Shown here: positions 27,995-36,177 of the stretch, in pieces
How positions within the stretch are numbered: the stretch's first letter is position 1
Layout of the letters: every line of letters starts with the position of its first letter
Assembly (NCBI RefSeq): GCF_018860975.1
Contig: NZ_JAHKQI010000005.1
Span: 186,001 to 250,000 of the forward strand
DNA from: Lentibacter algarum
GTDB taxonomy: Bacteria > Pseudomonadota > Alphaproteobacteria > Rhodobacterales > Rhodobacteraceae
Length of the DNA: 64,000 bases
Reading direction: 5' to 3'
Notes under the pieces: generated by a model
The model's input: the letters and a program-made list of their open reading frames with translations, nothing else
Database searches by the model: none
Told to the model about the DNA's origin: nothing
Made by a program: the position numbers and the translations under genes

Positions 27995-29890
27995 ATGAAA
28001 CTGCACCCGCTTGACTTGATGGAGCCGGAGGAGACTGTCGGCAAGCTATGGCATAACATGGCCGAGGGTGTGGGCGCCGAGCAGCGGTTTGAGGAGGCCG
28101 CTGTGAGTTTTGCCGAGCTGCGAAGTAGCCTAGCTGTGCTGTTTCGCGGGCTCGGCGGGGCGGCGGATGTCGAGCTGTCGGAAGCGGCGGCAGAAGTTGT
28201 GCAGCACCGGCGCAGTTTGCGGCGGCGTGTGGCTGTCGAGCGCGACAAGGTGCATATCGCCAGCTTTGACGGTGAGCGGCTGCGCCTGCCGCCTGTGATC
28301 GACTGTTTTGAAGACAGGGCGCACAACCGGGCGGCTTACTTCTGGCTGGTTGCTGTTGCGGCATTGGCTGATCTTGAGGCGGTGCCTTTGCCTTCCTCAA
28401 AGCTTGATGCCTGTGCCTTTGATGCGGCGCAGATCGCGGCAAACACGCTTGCGGCCGATCGTGCTTACGAGCGCTGCGCAGGCTTGCGAGCGGTTTATGC
28501 AGAGCTGACGGCGGCCTGTTTAGCGTTGCGCCCACGGCAAAGCCTTCCAGCGGCAGAGGCCGCCGTTGAATGTGCCATCCGCAATCAGCTTGACGGGCAG
28601 TGTTGTGATGCCGAGTTGCCCCTTGAGGCGCGTAGTTACACGCCGTTTCAGCCGGTGCCTATATGGCTGCGGTTTGTGGCGCCCGAGGCGGCTGAAGTTG
28701 CGGCCGAAGCGGGAGAAGCTGACGCTCCGCCTGCTGCTGCGGCTTTGACAAAACGCAAGCTGGGCCTGCGCAAAGACCACGGGGAAGCCAACCGCAAGGA
28801 CAGCTTTATCATTCATAGGTTCGAGTCGATCCTGTCGTGGGTTGAGTCGATGAACCTCAACCGCTCGGTTGATGATGACGACGACGAGAACGCCCAGAAA
28901 GCGGCGGACGATCAAGACAATATCACGCTGAGCAAGGTCGATAAGCGGGCGGCAACACGGCTGCGGTTGCACCTTGATCTGTCGCCAGCAGACGCCGAGC
29001 ACGAGAAGCTTGCGGGGGAGTTTACCTACCCCGAGTGGAACATGCGCAGTCGCAGTTATATGGCCGACCACTGTCGCGTTTTGGAGGCCCCACCGCAAGA
29101 GAGCGGCGAGGGGTTTGCGCCCAATGAGCGGCGGATGCGCGAGGTGCGCCGCCAGTTTGAAGCGCTGCGCCCGAAGCGGATATTGCGGCCCAAGCAGATC
29201 GACGGGCAAGAGCTTGATCTTGATGCGCTGATTGCCTCGCGCGCCGAGATTATTGCCACGGGGCAGGGCAGTGACCGGATCTGGCAGGCGAGCCGGATGA
29301 TCGAGCGTGACCTTGCAGTTGCCTTTCTGGTTGATACCTCGCGCAGCACCGAGGCCGCAGTTGGCGAGACTTCGGTGATCGACGTGGCGCGTGACACCTT
29401 GGCAGCATTGGCGGGCGGTATTGATGCGGCGGGTGATCGGTTTGGTATCTGGGGGTTTTCCTCGCTCAAACGCGACCGGGTTTTTGTGACCAAATGCAAG
29501 GGTTTCGATACCGAGATGTCGCCGGAGGTGACCCGCAACATCGGCGCGCTCAAGCCTTGCCACTACACCCGCCTAGGCACGGCGATACGCCATGTCAGCG
29601 CACAGCTGGCTAGGGAAACTGCGGCGCGTAAATTGCTGATTGTGATCACCGATGGCAAGCCAAACGACCTTGACCACTATGAAGGCCAGCACGGCATTGA
29701 AGACAGCCACATGGCCGTGCGCGAAGCGCGCCGCGCAGGGCAAACGCTGCATGGGGTGATCATTGACGAGGACGGGCAAGACTGGTTTGCGCGTATCTTC
29801 GGGCGCGGCGGCTTTTCGCTTTTGCCCAACCCTGCGCGGCTGACGCGCGCACTCCCCGATATTTACCGACACCTTACACAGGAGACATGA
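27995..29890 (+). CDS. norD: NorD, VWA-domain protein for NO reductase activation
   Basis: This 631-residue protein has a C-terminal von Willebrand factor A domain (about 435-625). Its MIDAS signature is VDTSRSTEA, with a later VITDGKPNDLDHY. The N-terminal two thirds are helical with an acidic stretch (DDDDENAQ) near residue 295. It partners NorQ as the metal-binding adaptor of a MoxR-VWA chaperone pair. Its size and order after norQ are standard. Confidence 0.93.
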   Translation: MKLHPLDLMEPEETVGKLWHNMAEGVGAEQRFEEAAVSFAELRSSLAVLFRGLGGAADVELSEAAAEVVQHRRSLRRRVAVERDKVHIASFDGERLRLPPVIDCFEDRAHNRAAYFWLVAVAALADLEAVPLPSSKLDACAFDAAQIAANTLAADRAYERCAGLRAVYAELTAACLALRPRQSLPAAEAAVECAIRNQLDGQCCDAELPLEARSYTPFQPVPIWLRFVAPEAAEVAAEAGEADAPPAAAALTKRKLGLRKDHGEANRKDSFIIHRFESILSWVESMNLNRSVDDDDDENAQKAADDQDNITLSKVDKRAATRLRLHLDLSPADAEHEKLAGEFTYPEWNMRSRSYMADHCRVLEAPPQESGEGFAPNERRMREVRRQFEALRPKRILRPKQIDGQELDLDALIASRAEIIATGQGSDRIWQASRMIERDLAVAFLVDTSRSTEAAVGETSVIDVARDTLAALAGGIDAAGDRFGIWGFSSLKRDRVFVTKCKGFDTEMSPEVTRNIGALKPCHYTRLGTAIRHVSAQLARETAARKLLIVITDGKPNDLDHYEGQHGIEDSHMAVREARRAGQTLHGVIIDEDGQDWFARIFGRGGFSLLPNPARLTRALPDIYRHLTQET

Positions 29891-29891
29891 G

Positions 29892-30068
29892 ATGAAACGT
29901 TTGTTCCTTTTTATCGTGGCCAACGCGCCGATGACAGCTATGGCCGCCGACTTTGACAGGCCGATCCCACAGGCGCAATCGGCCACGGCCGAGATCTGGT
30001 TTGCCGGCGCTTCGCTGGCGTTGATCGCGGCTTTGGCTATGGTCGCGCGGCTGGTCGCAAGACGGTGA
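29892..30068 (+). CDS. Small nor-cluster membrane protein (58 residues)
   Basis: ATG at 29892 starts immediately after the norD stop and opens 58 codons. The N-terminus resembles a signal sequence (MKRLFLFIVANAPMTAMA), and a second hydrophobic helix (about 35-52) ends in basic residues. I recognise no family. Its stop overlaps the next gene's GTG by four bp, which supports translation as part of the nor operon. It may fill the place of a NorE/NorF-type accessory protein, but I see no similarity that proves it. Confidence 0.6.
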   Translation: MKRLFLFIVANAPMTAMAADFDRPIPQAQSATAEIWFAGASLALIAALAMVARLVARR

Positions 30069-30292
30069 AACGCAGCGGCTGGCCCACACGCAAGATTGCA
30101 GTCGCGCTCTATCCTTTCGGGGTTGGCGCGGCGGCGGTGAATGTGTTCTTTGCTTCCTTGATTGGCAGTTGGGCCGGCCTACCTGTGCTCACGGCGTTTT
30201 GGTCGATCACCCTTGGGGCATTGATTGCCATACCAGCGACATGGGCTTTTGCGCGCCACATCCGAACTCTTATGGACAGGTCAGAGACATGA
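30065..30292 (+). CDS. Small nor-cluster membrane protein (75 residues)
   Basis: A GTG start at 30065 overlaps the preceding stop (GTGA). The 75-residue product has two hydrophobic helices (about 11-31 and 39-60) and basic termini. Its position matches the small membrane proteins (NorF/NnrT-like) reported in Rhodobacter nor/nnr clusters, but I cannot assign it by sequence. Its stop overlaps the next ATG (ATGA). Confidence 0.65.
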   Translation: MKRSGWPTRKIAVALYPFGVGAAAVNVFFASLIGSWAGLPVLTAFWSITLGALIAIPATWAFARHIRTLMDRSET

Positions 30293-30546
30293 AGATCGAC
30301 ATGCACCCAAGCAACCCGACGATTGACGCGAGCGACCTTGCCGAGGCGTTTGAGACAACACCCGAGCAGGTGCAAGCCTTGATGCGTGACGGGAGCATGA
30401 CCAGCCGTTTTGAAACCGGAGTTGGCGAGGATACAGGCACACATAGGCTGACGTTCTGGTATGGCGGCAAGCGGGTGCGTTACACCTGTGACGCTGAGGG
30501 GCTGGTGCTAAAGCGATCGCGGGTGAAGACGGGAGCAAGGCCATGA
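30289..30546 (+). CDS. DUF6522 family protein
   Basis: The open frame begins at 30169, but ATG at 30289 overlaps the preceding stop (ATGA) and gives the family length of 85 residues. It is soluble, with an early EAFETTPEQVQALMRDG helix pair and a beta-rich second half (LTFWYGGKRVRYTCDAEG). This resembles the DUF6522 proteins encoded beside nnrS in this group. The function is unknown; the tight coupling on both sides argues for a role in NO metabolism. The family name is from memory. Confidence 0.6.
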   Translation: MKIDMHPSNPTIDASDLAEAFETTPEQVQALMRDGSMTSRFETGVGEDTGTHRLTFWYGGKRVRYTCDAEGLVLKRSRVKTGARP

Positions 30547-31739
30547 GCACGTCAGAACAAATGCGGCAATGGACGGGGCCAGCTGTTTTCACTTACGGGT
30601 TCAGGCCGTTCTTTTTGTTCGGCGCGTTGTGGGCGGCGACTGCGATGCTGCTTTGGATACTGATGCTGAGCGATATCATGCAGCTTCCGACGCGGCTTGA
30701 CCCTGTGTCTTGGCATGCGCATGAGTTCCTGTTCGGCTATCTCGGCGCGGTGGTTGCGGGCTTTTTGCTTACAGCAGTGCCGAACTGGACGGGGCGCTTG
30801 CCTGTGGTTGGCTGGCAGTTGGCGGGGCTGTTTTTTCTGTGGGTCTCGGGGCGGGTCTTGCTTGCTGTCTCGGAGCTTTTGCCACTTGGGTTGCCCGAGC
30901 TGGTAGATCTGCTGTTTCCCTGCATCCTTGGGCTGGTGATCTTGCGCGAGATCATCGCTGGTAAGAACTGGCGCAATCTGGCGGTGCTGGCCTTGCTCGC
31001 GGCTTTCACCGTGGCGAACGCGCTGTTTCACCTTGAGGCTGCGCGTGGCGACTATGCAGCGCAGGGCTTCGGGCTGCGCGCCGGTGTTGCGACGGTGGTG
31101 ATGATGATCTCGTTAATCGGCGGGCGTATTGTACCGAGTTTCACGCGCAACTGGCTGGTGAAGGCGGGCGTTGCCGACTTACCGGTGCCGCCGATGCAGA
31201 AGTTTGACAAACTGGTGCTCGTGGCAACGTTGATTGCCTTGCTCTGTTGGGTGGCTTGGCCAGTATCGTTTGAGACGGGCGCGGCGCTTTGCATCATCGG
31301 GGTTATGCAATTTGCTCGGTTGCTGCGTTGGAAAGGCTACCGCACCACGCGCGAGCCGCTTTTGGCGGTGCTACATCTGGCGTATTTGCTTGTTCCCTTA
31401 GGTGCAATGGCTGAAGGCTTGGCGCTGCTGAGGCCTGAGACGATAGCACCTGTCGAAGCGCAGCACGTGTGGATGGCAGGGGCCTTTGCGCTTATGACGC
31501 TCGCGGTCATGGCGCGCGCTACGCTTGGGCATACGGGACAGGAGCTGACAGCAGGTGCCGGAACAAACGCAATGTTCGCTTGCGTGATTCTGGCTTTGGT
31601 TTGCCGCGTTGGTGCTAGCTTTTGGCCTGACGCGGCGCGCGGGTTTTACTCTGTGTCCGCGGTGTTCTGGATCGTTGGGTTTGCAGGGTTCGCGGCCCTC
31701 TACGGGCGCGCGCTGCTTACCCGCAATCAAGCGAAGTGA
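30543..31739 (+). CDS. nnrS: NnrS, haem-copper membrane protein of nitrosative stress
   Basis: This 398-residue protein has about twelve membrane helices. NnrS-family segments are FTYGFRPFFLFGALWA, DPVSWHAHEFLFGYLGAVVAGFLLT, and an interior MMISLIGGRIVPSFTRNWL. The family protects metabolism from NO and iron-nitrosyl damage. It starts in a four-bp overlap with the DUF6522 gene, making it the last gene of the nor-nnr unit. Its final 23 bp overlap the I78 inhibitor gene, which is read from the other strand. Confidence 0.93.
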   Translation: MSTSEQMRQWTGPAVFTYGFRPFFLFGALWAATAMLLWILMLSDIMQLPTRLDPVSWHAHEFLFGYLGAVVAGFLLTAVPNWTGRLPVVGWQLAGLFFLWVSGRVLLAVSELLPLGLPELVDLLFPCILGLVILREIIAGKNWRNLAVLALLAAFTVANALFHLEAARGDYAAQGFGLRAGVATVVMMISLIGGRIVPSFTRNWLVKAGVADLPVPPMQKFDKLVLVATLIALLCWVAWPVSFETGAALCIIGVMQFARLLRWKGYRTTREPLLAVLHLAYLLVPLGAMAEGLALLRPETIAPVEAQHVWMAGAFALMTLAVMARATLGHTGQELTAGAGTNAMFACVILALVCRVGASFWPDAARGFYSVSAVFWIVGFAGFAALYGRALLTRNQAK

Positions 31740-32010
31740 TCTTGCCGGCTTTATCGGTGTGCACATTCAACCGCTCGGGGTTGTGGTCCATTGTCATGGC
31801 TGAGTCGGGGGCAAGTATACGCACTGGGTGACCTGTGCCAAAGTCAACATCAGCCGCGACCATTCCGACGACAAAGGAAAGCTCTTCAACGCCGCAGGTT
31901 CCGGCAGAAGTCATCGGCGCCTGTTGTTTGGCGGTCAGACTTTCGGTGATCTGGCAGGAAGACAAAGCGGCAACTGTTGCGACACTGGCGACGATACTTA
32001 CAAAACGCAT
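31717..32010 (-). CDS. I78-family peptidase inhibitor, lipoprotein
   Basis: The 97-residue precursor has a lipoprotein signal ending in ALSSC (lipidated Cys 19). After that it has the I78 pattern: CGVEELSFVVG, then VRILAPDSAMTMDHNPERLNV and the C-terminal ITSLDCG, whose two cysteines could pair. The family includes serine-peptidase inhibitors; cellular targets in bacteria are unknown. It overlaps the nnrS 3' end on the opposite strand and appears monocistronic. Confidence 0.8.
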   Translation of the reverse strand: MRFVSIVASVATVAALSSCQITESLTAKQQAPMTSAGTCGVEELSFVVGMVAADVDFGTGHPVRILAPDSAMTMDHNPERLNVHTDKAGKITSLDCG

Positions 32011-32159
32011 AACAAAACTCCTGATGCTGTGTGTGGTTTAAGGTTTGCCTGCCGGACGCATAAGGGGAGTATTGCGCCATTGCTCCCCATAATTCAGTTT
32101 GCATTGGCGGCATGTTTCGCTCAATCATCGTGATGACTTTGTTAGGGAAGGAAAGACTC

Positions 32160-33290
32160 ATGCGGACACGCGCAGCTGTAGCTTTGGAGGCGGGCAAACC
32201 GCTTGAAATCATGGAAGTGAACCTTGATGGCCCGAAAGCGGGCGAGGTTTTGATCGAGGTAAAGGCGACAGGTATTTGCCACACCGACGAGTTCACCCGC
32301 TCGGGCGATGATCCTGAGGGCCTCTTCCCAAGCATTCTCGGCCATGAAGGCGCTGGCATTGTGCTGGAAGTCGGCGAGGGCGTCACAACGCTAGAGCCAG
32401 GCGACCATGTGATCCCGCTCTACACGCCTGAATGCCGCGAGTGTCATGCTTGCCTGTCTGGCAAAACCAACCTCTGTACAGCCATCCGTGGCACGCAGGG
32501 GCAGGGTCTTATGCCTGACGGCACAACGCGGTTTAGCATGCTCGATGGCACGCCGATCTTTCACTACATGGGTTGCTCGACTTTCGCCAACCACACCGTA
32601 ATGCCCGAAATCGCGCTGGCGAAAGTGCGCAAAGACGCGCCGTTCGAAAGCATCTGCTACATCGGCTGCGGTGTCACCACAGGCATCGGGGCGGTGATCA
32701 ACACAGCCGGCGTTGAGATCGGCTCGACTGCGGCTGTCTTCGGGCTCGGCGGCATTGGGCTTAACGTTATTCAAGGCCTGCGCATGGCCGGAGCTGACAA
32801 GATCATCGGTGTTGACCTTAACGACGACAAAGAGGAGATGGCCCGCAAGTTCGGCATGACCGACTTTGTGAATCCCTCAAAAATCAGCGGCACAGTCACC
32901 GAAGAAATCATCAAACTCACCACCACCGAGCAAGACGCATTCGGCGGCGTTGATTACAGCTTTGACGCAACCGGAAATGTCAAAGTGATGCGCGACGCGC
33001 TTGAATGTTCGCACCGTGGTTGGGGCGTCTCCGTGATCATCGGGGTTGCGCCAGCTGGCGCCGAGATCAGCACACGGCCGTTTCAACTGGTGACAGGCCG
33101 CGTCTGGAAAGGCACAGCCTTTGGCGGCGCTAAGGGGCGCACGGACGTGCCCAAAATGGTCGACTGGTATATGGACGGAAAAGTCGAGATCGACAGCATG
33201 ATCACCCACACCATGCCGCTCGAAGAGATCAATACTGCCTTCGACCTGATGCACTCGGGCGAAAGCATCCGCTCGGTCGTGGTCTACTGA
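32160..33290 (+). CDS. frmA: S-(hydroxymethyl)glutathione dehydrogenase / class III alcohol dehydrogenase
   Basis: ATG at 32160 is preceded by GGGAAGGAAAG and starts [15 protein letters not shown], the usual N-terminus of class III enzymes; the open frame extends 48 bp further. The 376-residue zinc-dependent MDR protein has the catalytic zinc region [12 protein letters not shown] and GHEGAG. It also has the structural zinc cysteines [15 protein letters not shown] and the NAD fold [12 protein letters not shown]. It oxidises the formaldehyde-glutathione adduct and can reduce S-nitrosoglutathione, which fits its place beside NO genes. No S-formylglutathione hydrolase gene follows. Confidence 0.94.
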   Translation: MRTRAAVALEAGKPLEIMEVNLDGPKAGEVLIEVKATGICHTDEFTRSGDDPEGLFPSILGHEGAGIVLEVGEGVTTLEPGDHVIPLYTPECRECHACLSGKTNLCTAIRGTQGQGLMPDGTTRFSMLDGTPIFHYMGCSTFANHTVMPEIALAKVRKDAPFESICYIGCGVTTGIGAVINTAGVEIGSTAAVFGLGGIGLNVIQGLRMAGADKIIGVDLNDDKEEMARKFGMTDFVNPSKISGTVTEEIIKLTTTEQDAFGGVDYSFDATGNVKVMRDALECSHRGWGVSVIIGVAPAGAEISTRPFQLVTGRVWKGTAFGGAKGRTDVPKMVDWYMDGKVEIDSMITHTMPLEEINTAFDLMHSGESIRSVVVY

Positions 33291-33309
33291 AACTTGACCA
33301 ACACCTGAG

Positions 33310-33385
33310 CTTTTTCTTGGTCTAAATATCCCGGGGGTACGGGGGCTGGCCCCCGCAGGATCGGATCGTGCTTGCACGATCCGAT
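33310..33385 (-). repeat. Gene-end repeat with two hairpins, copy A
   Basis: Twenty bp after frmA lies the minus-strand core GATATTTAGACCAAGAAAAA (within 33310-33331). It is followed by a perfect GC hairpin, CGGGGGC-TG-GCCCCCG (33340-33355). Then comes a second perfect hairpin with 12-bp arms, ATCGGATCGTGC (33360-33371) and GCACGATCCGAT (33374-33385). The same modular order recurs at 55546-55622. Confidence 0.85.
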
Positions 33386-33526
33386 AAACCTGCACGCCAA
33401 ACACCGGTTCCTCTTTCAAAACGCGCGTGATTTTGCAACACTGTGGGTAAAATCCTCTCGGATTCAATGTAAAGTGCATTAACACTCCCCATATGAAGCG
33501 GGAGATTCACAGAAAAAGGATTACAA

Positions 33527-34603
33527 ATGGCCAATTTTGAAGCCCAGGTTCGTGAGAGCCAAGCGCAGGTTGAAGAGGCGCAGGCAAAGATTTCCGAGTT
33601 GACAGGGCGTATCGAGACTGCGCGCGCCAAGATGGCGACGGGCGAGGACGCTTCCATCGACATCGAGAACGCCACGCTTGACGAGGTGCATGCCCACACC
33701 GACCTGATGAACGCCAATATTGCCGAGCTGATCATGGGGCTTGATGACGTCACCAGCGCATTTTCCCAAGATTTCGAACAACTGCGCAGCAAAACCGGTT
33801 GGGAGAGCTTTGTTGGTATTTTCAGCAAGGCCAAAGCCGACAGTATGCGCGGCGAGCGGATCAAAACCGCCAGCATCGACGACAAGCTTCAGGATTTGAT
33901 CTCAAAGTCCGACATCATCACCCAATTGTTGCAGGGGCAGCTTGAGACGCTCAACGAGCAGAAGGTGAAGGTTTCTGACAACCTCACCGGAACACTGGAC
34001 GAGCGTGAGTTCACGGTTGGTGAACTGGAAAGCCTGCGCAGTGAAATTCTTGCGCTTGATCCGAAGATCATCGCTTTGGAAAACAAGATCGCTTCCGAGC
34101 AAGACGCCGCGGCGCGCACCAAGCTTGAGACAGAGCTGGCCGACCTCAACACCCGCTACAACGAGATGGTGCAGGAAGAGCAAGTGAAACTGGCCAAGTC
34201 GCAAACGCTTGAGCGTTATATCGAAAAGGGCAAAACCTGGATCGACTCGCTGCAAAACCAAGCGGCGACGCAGATGGTTTTGATCAACAAGCTTGAGACC
34301 GACACCAAGCAGCGGGTTGTGCTGTATGATGCTTTGACCAAGTCGTTGAAGACCGCGCAACAGCAAGACGTTGCGCACCGGATCAACGAGATCGGCGTGC
34401 AAACCGACCAAGAAGCGCAGGCTTCTATGGCGGCGATTGGCACGGCGACGAACAAGCGCATGGCCGACATGATGGAAGCCCACGAAGACCACATGGTCTT
34501 TGCGCGCGATGTGCTGGAAGCCAAGGCAAAAGCCGACGAACGCTTTGCCCGCCGCTTTGAGAAGATCGTCGAGAAGCACGACAAGAACCTCTACGGAGGT
34601 TGA
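33527..34603 (+). CDS. Long coiled-coil protein, first gene of an uncharacterised AAA+ operon
   Basis: This 358-residue, highly charged, almost entirely helical protein has no signal peptide or membrane segment. Heptad-like Glu/Lys/Gln-rich stretches cover about residues 1-45, 140-235 and 290-355. A short Trp/Phe-rich break, GWESFVGIFSKAKADS, lies near residues 87-102. The overall look recalls PspA/ESCRT-III-like or TelA-like coiled-coil proteins, but I see no decisive signature. ATG at 33527 is preceded by AAAAGGA. It is separated from frmA by a terminator-like repeat and leads nine same-strand genes. Confidence 0.75.
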   Translation: MANFEAQVRESQAQVEEAQAKISELTGRIETARAKMATGEDASIDIENATLDEVHAHTDLMNANIAELIMGLDDVTSAFSQDFEQLRSKTGWESFVGIFSKAKADSMRGERIKTASIDDKLQDLISKSDIITQLLQGQLETLNEQKVKVSDNLTGTLDEREFTVGELESLRSEILALDPKIIALENKIASEQDAAARTKLETELADLNTRYNEMVQEEQVKLAKSQTLERYIEKGKTWIDSLQNQAATQMVLINKLETDTKQRVVLYDALTKSLKTAQQQDVAHRINEIGVQTDQEAQASMAAIGTATNKRMADMMEAHEDHMVFARDVLEAKAKADERFARRFEKIVEKHDKNLYGG

Positions 34604-34608
34604 GGCCA

Positions 34609-34809
34609 GTGCGGCGTCTCTGGGTTGGCATTGTAACGCTTTGCATCGTGGTCGTTGTGGTGCTCAGCTTGGGCGATTTGTTTGGCCTCAATGCTTGGGC
34701 GTGGTTTGACGGCCTCGGCTTCGGCACGGTTCCCAAGGGCATCGGGCTGATCGTGTTTTGCGCGCTGGGCGGCCTCGCGTATTTGATGGAAAAGAGACGA
34801 GATGAGTGA
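34609..34809 (+). CDS. Small two-helix membrane protein of the AAA+ operon (66 residues)
   Basis: GTG at 34609 has GGAGG nine bp upstream, whereas an in-frame TTG at 34600 lies almost on top of that site, so GTG is chosen. The product has two hydrophobic helices (about 5-24 and 41-58) around a Gly/Trp-rich linker, and a charged MEKRRDE tail. I recognise no family. It starts six bp after the coiled-coil gene and overlaps the next gene by eight bp. Confidence 0.65.
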   Translation: MRRLWVGIVTLCIVVVVVLSLGDLFGLNAWAWFDGLGFGTVPKGIGLIVFCALGGLAYLMEKRRDE

Positions 34810-35020
34810 TCAGAAACAGCCGGACAAGCCGCGCCTAATAGGGGCGCCGAGGAGCTGGCTTGAGTGGGCTTTGCAAGTCGCAGCGACGGGGGTTTTTACC
34901 GCTGGTGTCGCCTACTTCACAGAGTTCAGCAACGGGCTTTTGGCCCTGGTTTTTGTCGGTTCTTCAGCAGGCACAGCGTTTAGCCTCTGGCGAGAGCAAA
35001 AGGCGCATGTGGATGAGTAA
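34802..35020 (+). CDS. Small membrane protein of the AAA+ operon (72 residues)
   Basis: ATG at 34802 overlaps the preceding gene by eight bp. The 72-residue protein has a charged N-terminus (MSDQKQPDKPR), two hydrophobic segments (about 23-40 and 44-62) and a charged C-terminus, suggesting an inner-membrane hairpin. There is no recognisable family. Its last eight bp overlap the following gene, so coupling is tight. Confidence 0.65.
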   Translation: MSDQKQPDKPRLIGAPRSWLEWALQVAATGVFTAGVAYFTEFSNGLLALVFVGSSAGTAFSLWREQKAHVDE

Positions 35021-36155
35021 CACGCAAGACCGCCGTGATGATATCACTCAAGACCGCGACCATGTGGGGCTGAAGGATACTTTTGCCTCCCGCCGTTATT
35101 TTCGCAAGTTCGAGGCGATCACCCAGCACCTAAACCGCGTTGCGGCAGTGATGCAGGGCGAGGGGCGTTTGGCCGAACGCGATGTCGAGATCCTCACACG
35201 CTACATTGTGCAAATGAGCTTTACGTTCAAAGCTTTGAGCATGAAATATCTGATGGCTGGCCGTGGCAACCGCATTGGCGGGGTGCTGAGCATGGACCGT
35301 GTCGAGAGCGGCTTTCCGGTGTTCAGCGAGTTGATGCTGATGGCCAATGACGCCCAACAAGCGGCGCGGCATTTAGAGAATATGCCGAGTGTGGACGCGC
35401 TTAAAGACGAGATGGTGCGCAAGGTTGTTGGCGACCGCGAAGTGCCGGTGAAGTTGCAGTATGCGCTTAGCCAGAGGCTCTATTATGAAGAGCTGCTCAA
35501 GGGTGACATGTTTTGGGCACGCAATGATCCGCGCGCGATTTGGGAGCATGGCCTCGAAGGCCGGCGCACTTATACGCTGCACTGGGCGGTCTATGATAGC
35601 CAGATCAACTTGCCGACTGTTTACATTCTGGATGTGGAAGACACGGGCCGCACAGCGCTACCGAAAGACCAGCGCCGCTGGCCGGAGGCACAGGCGCATT
35701 TGATGGGCCAGTCTATGGAGGGGCTGAAACTGCTGACGATTGCCAAGGGCTTTGACGAGGCGTTTGACGATTTGCACCCCAAGCGGCTGCGGCGGTTTCA
35801 CATCGGGCCGATGTATTCCTCGGCATTTACTTTGCAATCCGGGCCAATGCGTGACGTGTTGCGCGAGGCCAAGTCGCCAGCGGGCGAAGACTGGGCACTG
35901 GCCTGGACCATCGAAGAGCTTGAGAGCGAGCGCGTGACCGAGGCGCGCTCGGGGTGGTTTGGAACTGTCGAGCGTGAGGTGTTTGCGTTAGACCCTTTCG
36001 CGGGGCGGGGCGCCGACACGGGGGCGACGCGCATGGAGCGCGCGATTATCATGCCGCAACGGCCGTTTGCTGTCTTGGAAGAAAAACAGCCAGCAGGTTT
36101 TGCAAGCGTGCGCAAATTTGTAGTGAGCAAATCGGGCGCTGTTTTGAGTGTTTGA
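35013..36155 (+). CDS. Uncharacterised 380-residue protein of the AAA+ operon
   Basis: The open frame begins at 34860, but ATG at 35013 (MSNTQDRRDD) lies in the short overlap with the preceding gene and avoids an implausible basic leader. The protein is soluble and mixed alpha/beta. The N-terminal 140 residues are helical (ASRRYFRKFEAITQHLNRV, then FSELMLMANDAQQAARHLEN). A beta-rich part from about 190 follows (YTLHWAVYDSQINLPTVYIL). I see no catalytic motif and recognise no family. It ends 22 bp before the ATPase gene and is probably a partner of it. Confidence 0.7.
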   Translation: MSNTQDRRDDITQDRDHVGLKDTFASRRYFRKFEAITQHLNRVAAVMQGEGRLAERDVEILTRYIVQMSFTFKALSMKYLMAGRGNRIGGVLSMDRVESGFPVFSELMLMANDAQQAARHLENMPSVDALKDEMVRKVVGDREVPVKLQYALSQRLYYEELLKGDMFWARNDPRAIWEHGLEGRRTYTLHWAVYDSQINLPTVYILDVEDTGRTALPKDQRRWPEAQAHLMGQSMEGLKLLTIAKGFDEAFDDLHPKRLRRFHIGPMYSSAFTLQSGPMRDVLREAKSPAGEDWALAWTIEELESERVTEARSGWFGTVEREVFALDPFAGRGADTGATRMERAIIMPQRPFAVLEEKQPAGFASVRKFVVSKSGAVLSV

Positions 36156-36177
36156 TAAAAATATAATGGGGTGAATC

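Noticed and set aside
28520-29563. Long minus-strand ORF (347 codons) across norD
   Set aside because: Antisense to norD, basic low-complexity translation, no start signal.
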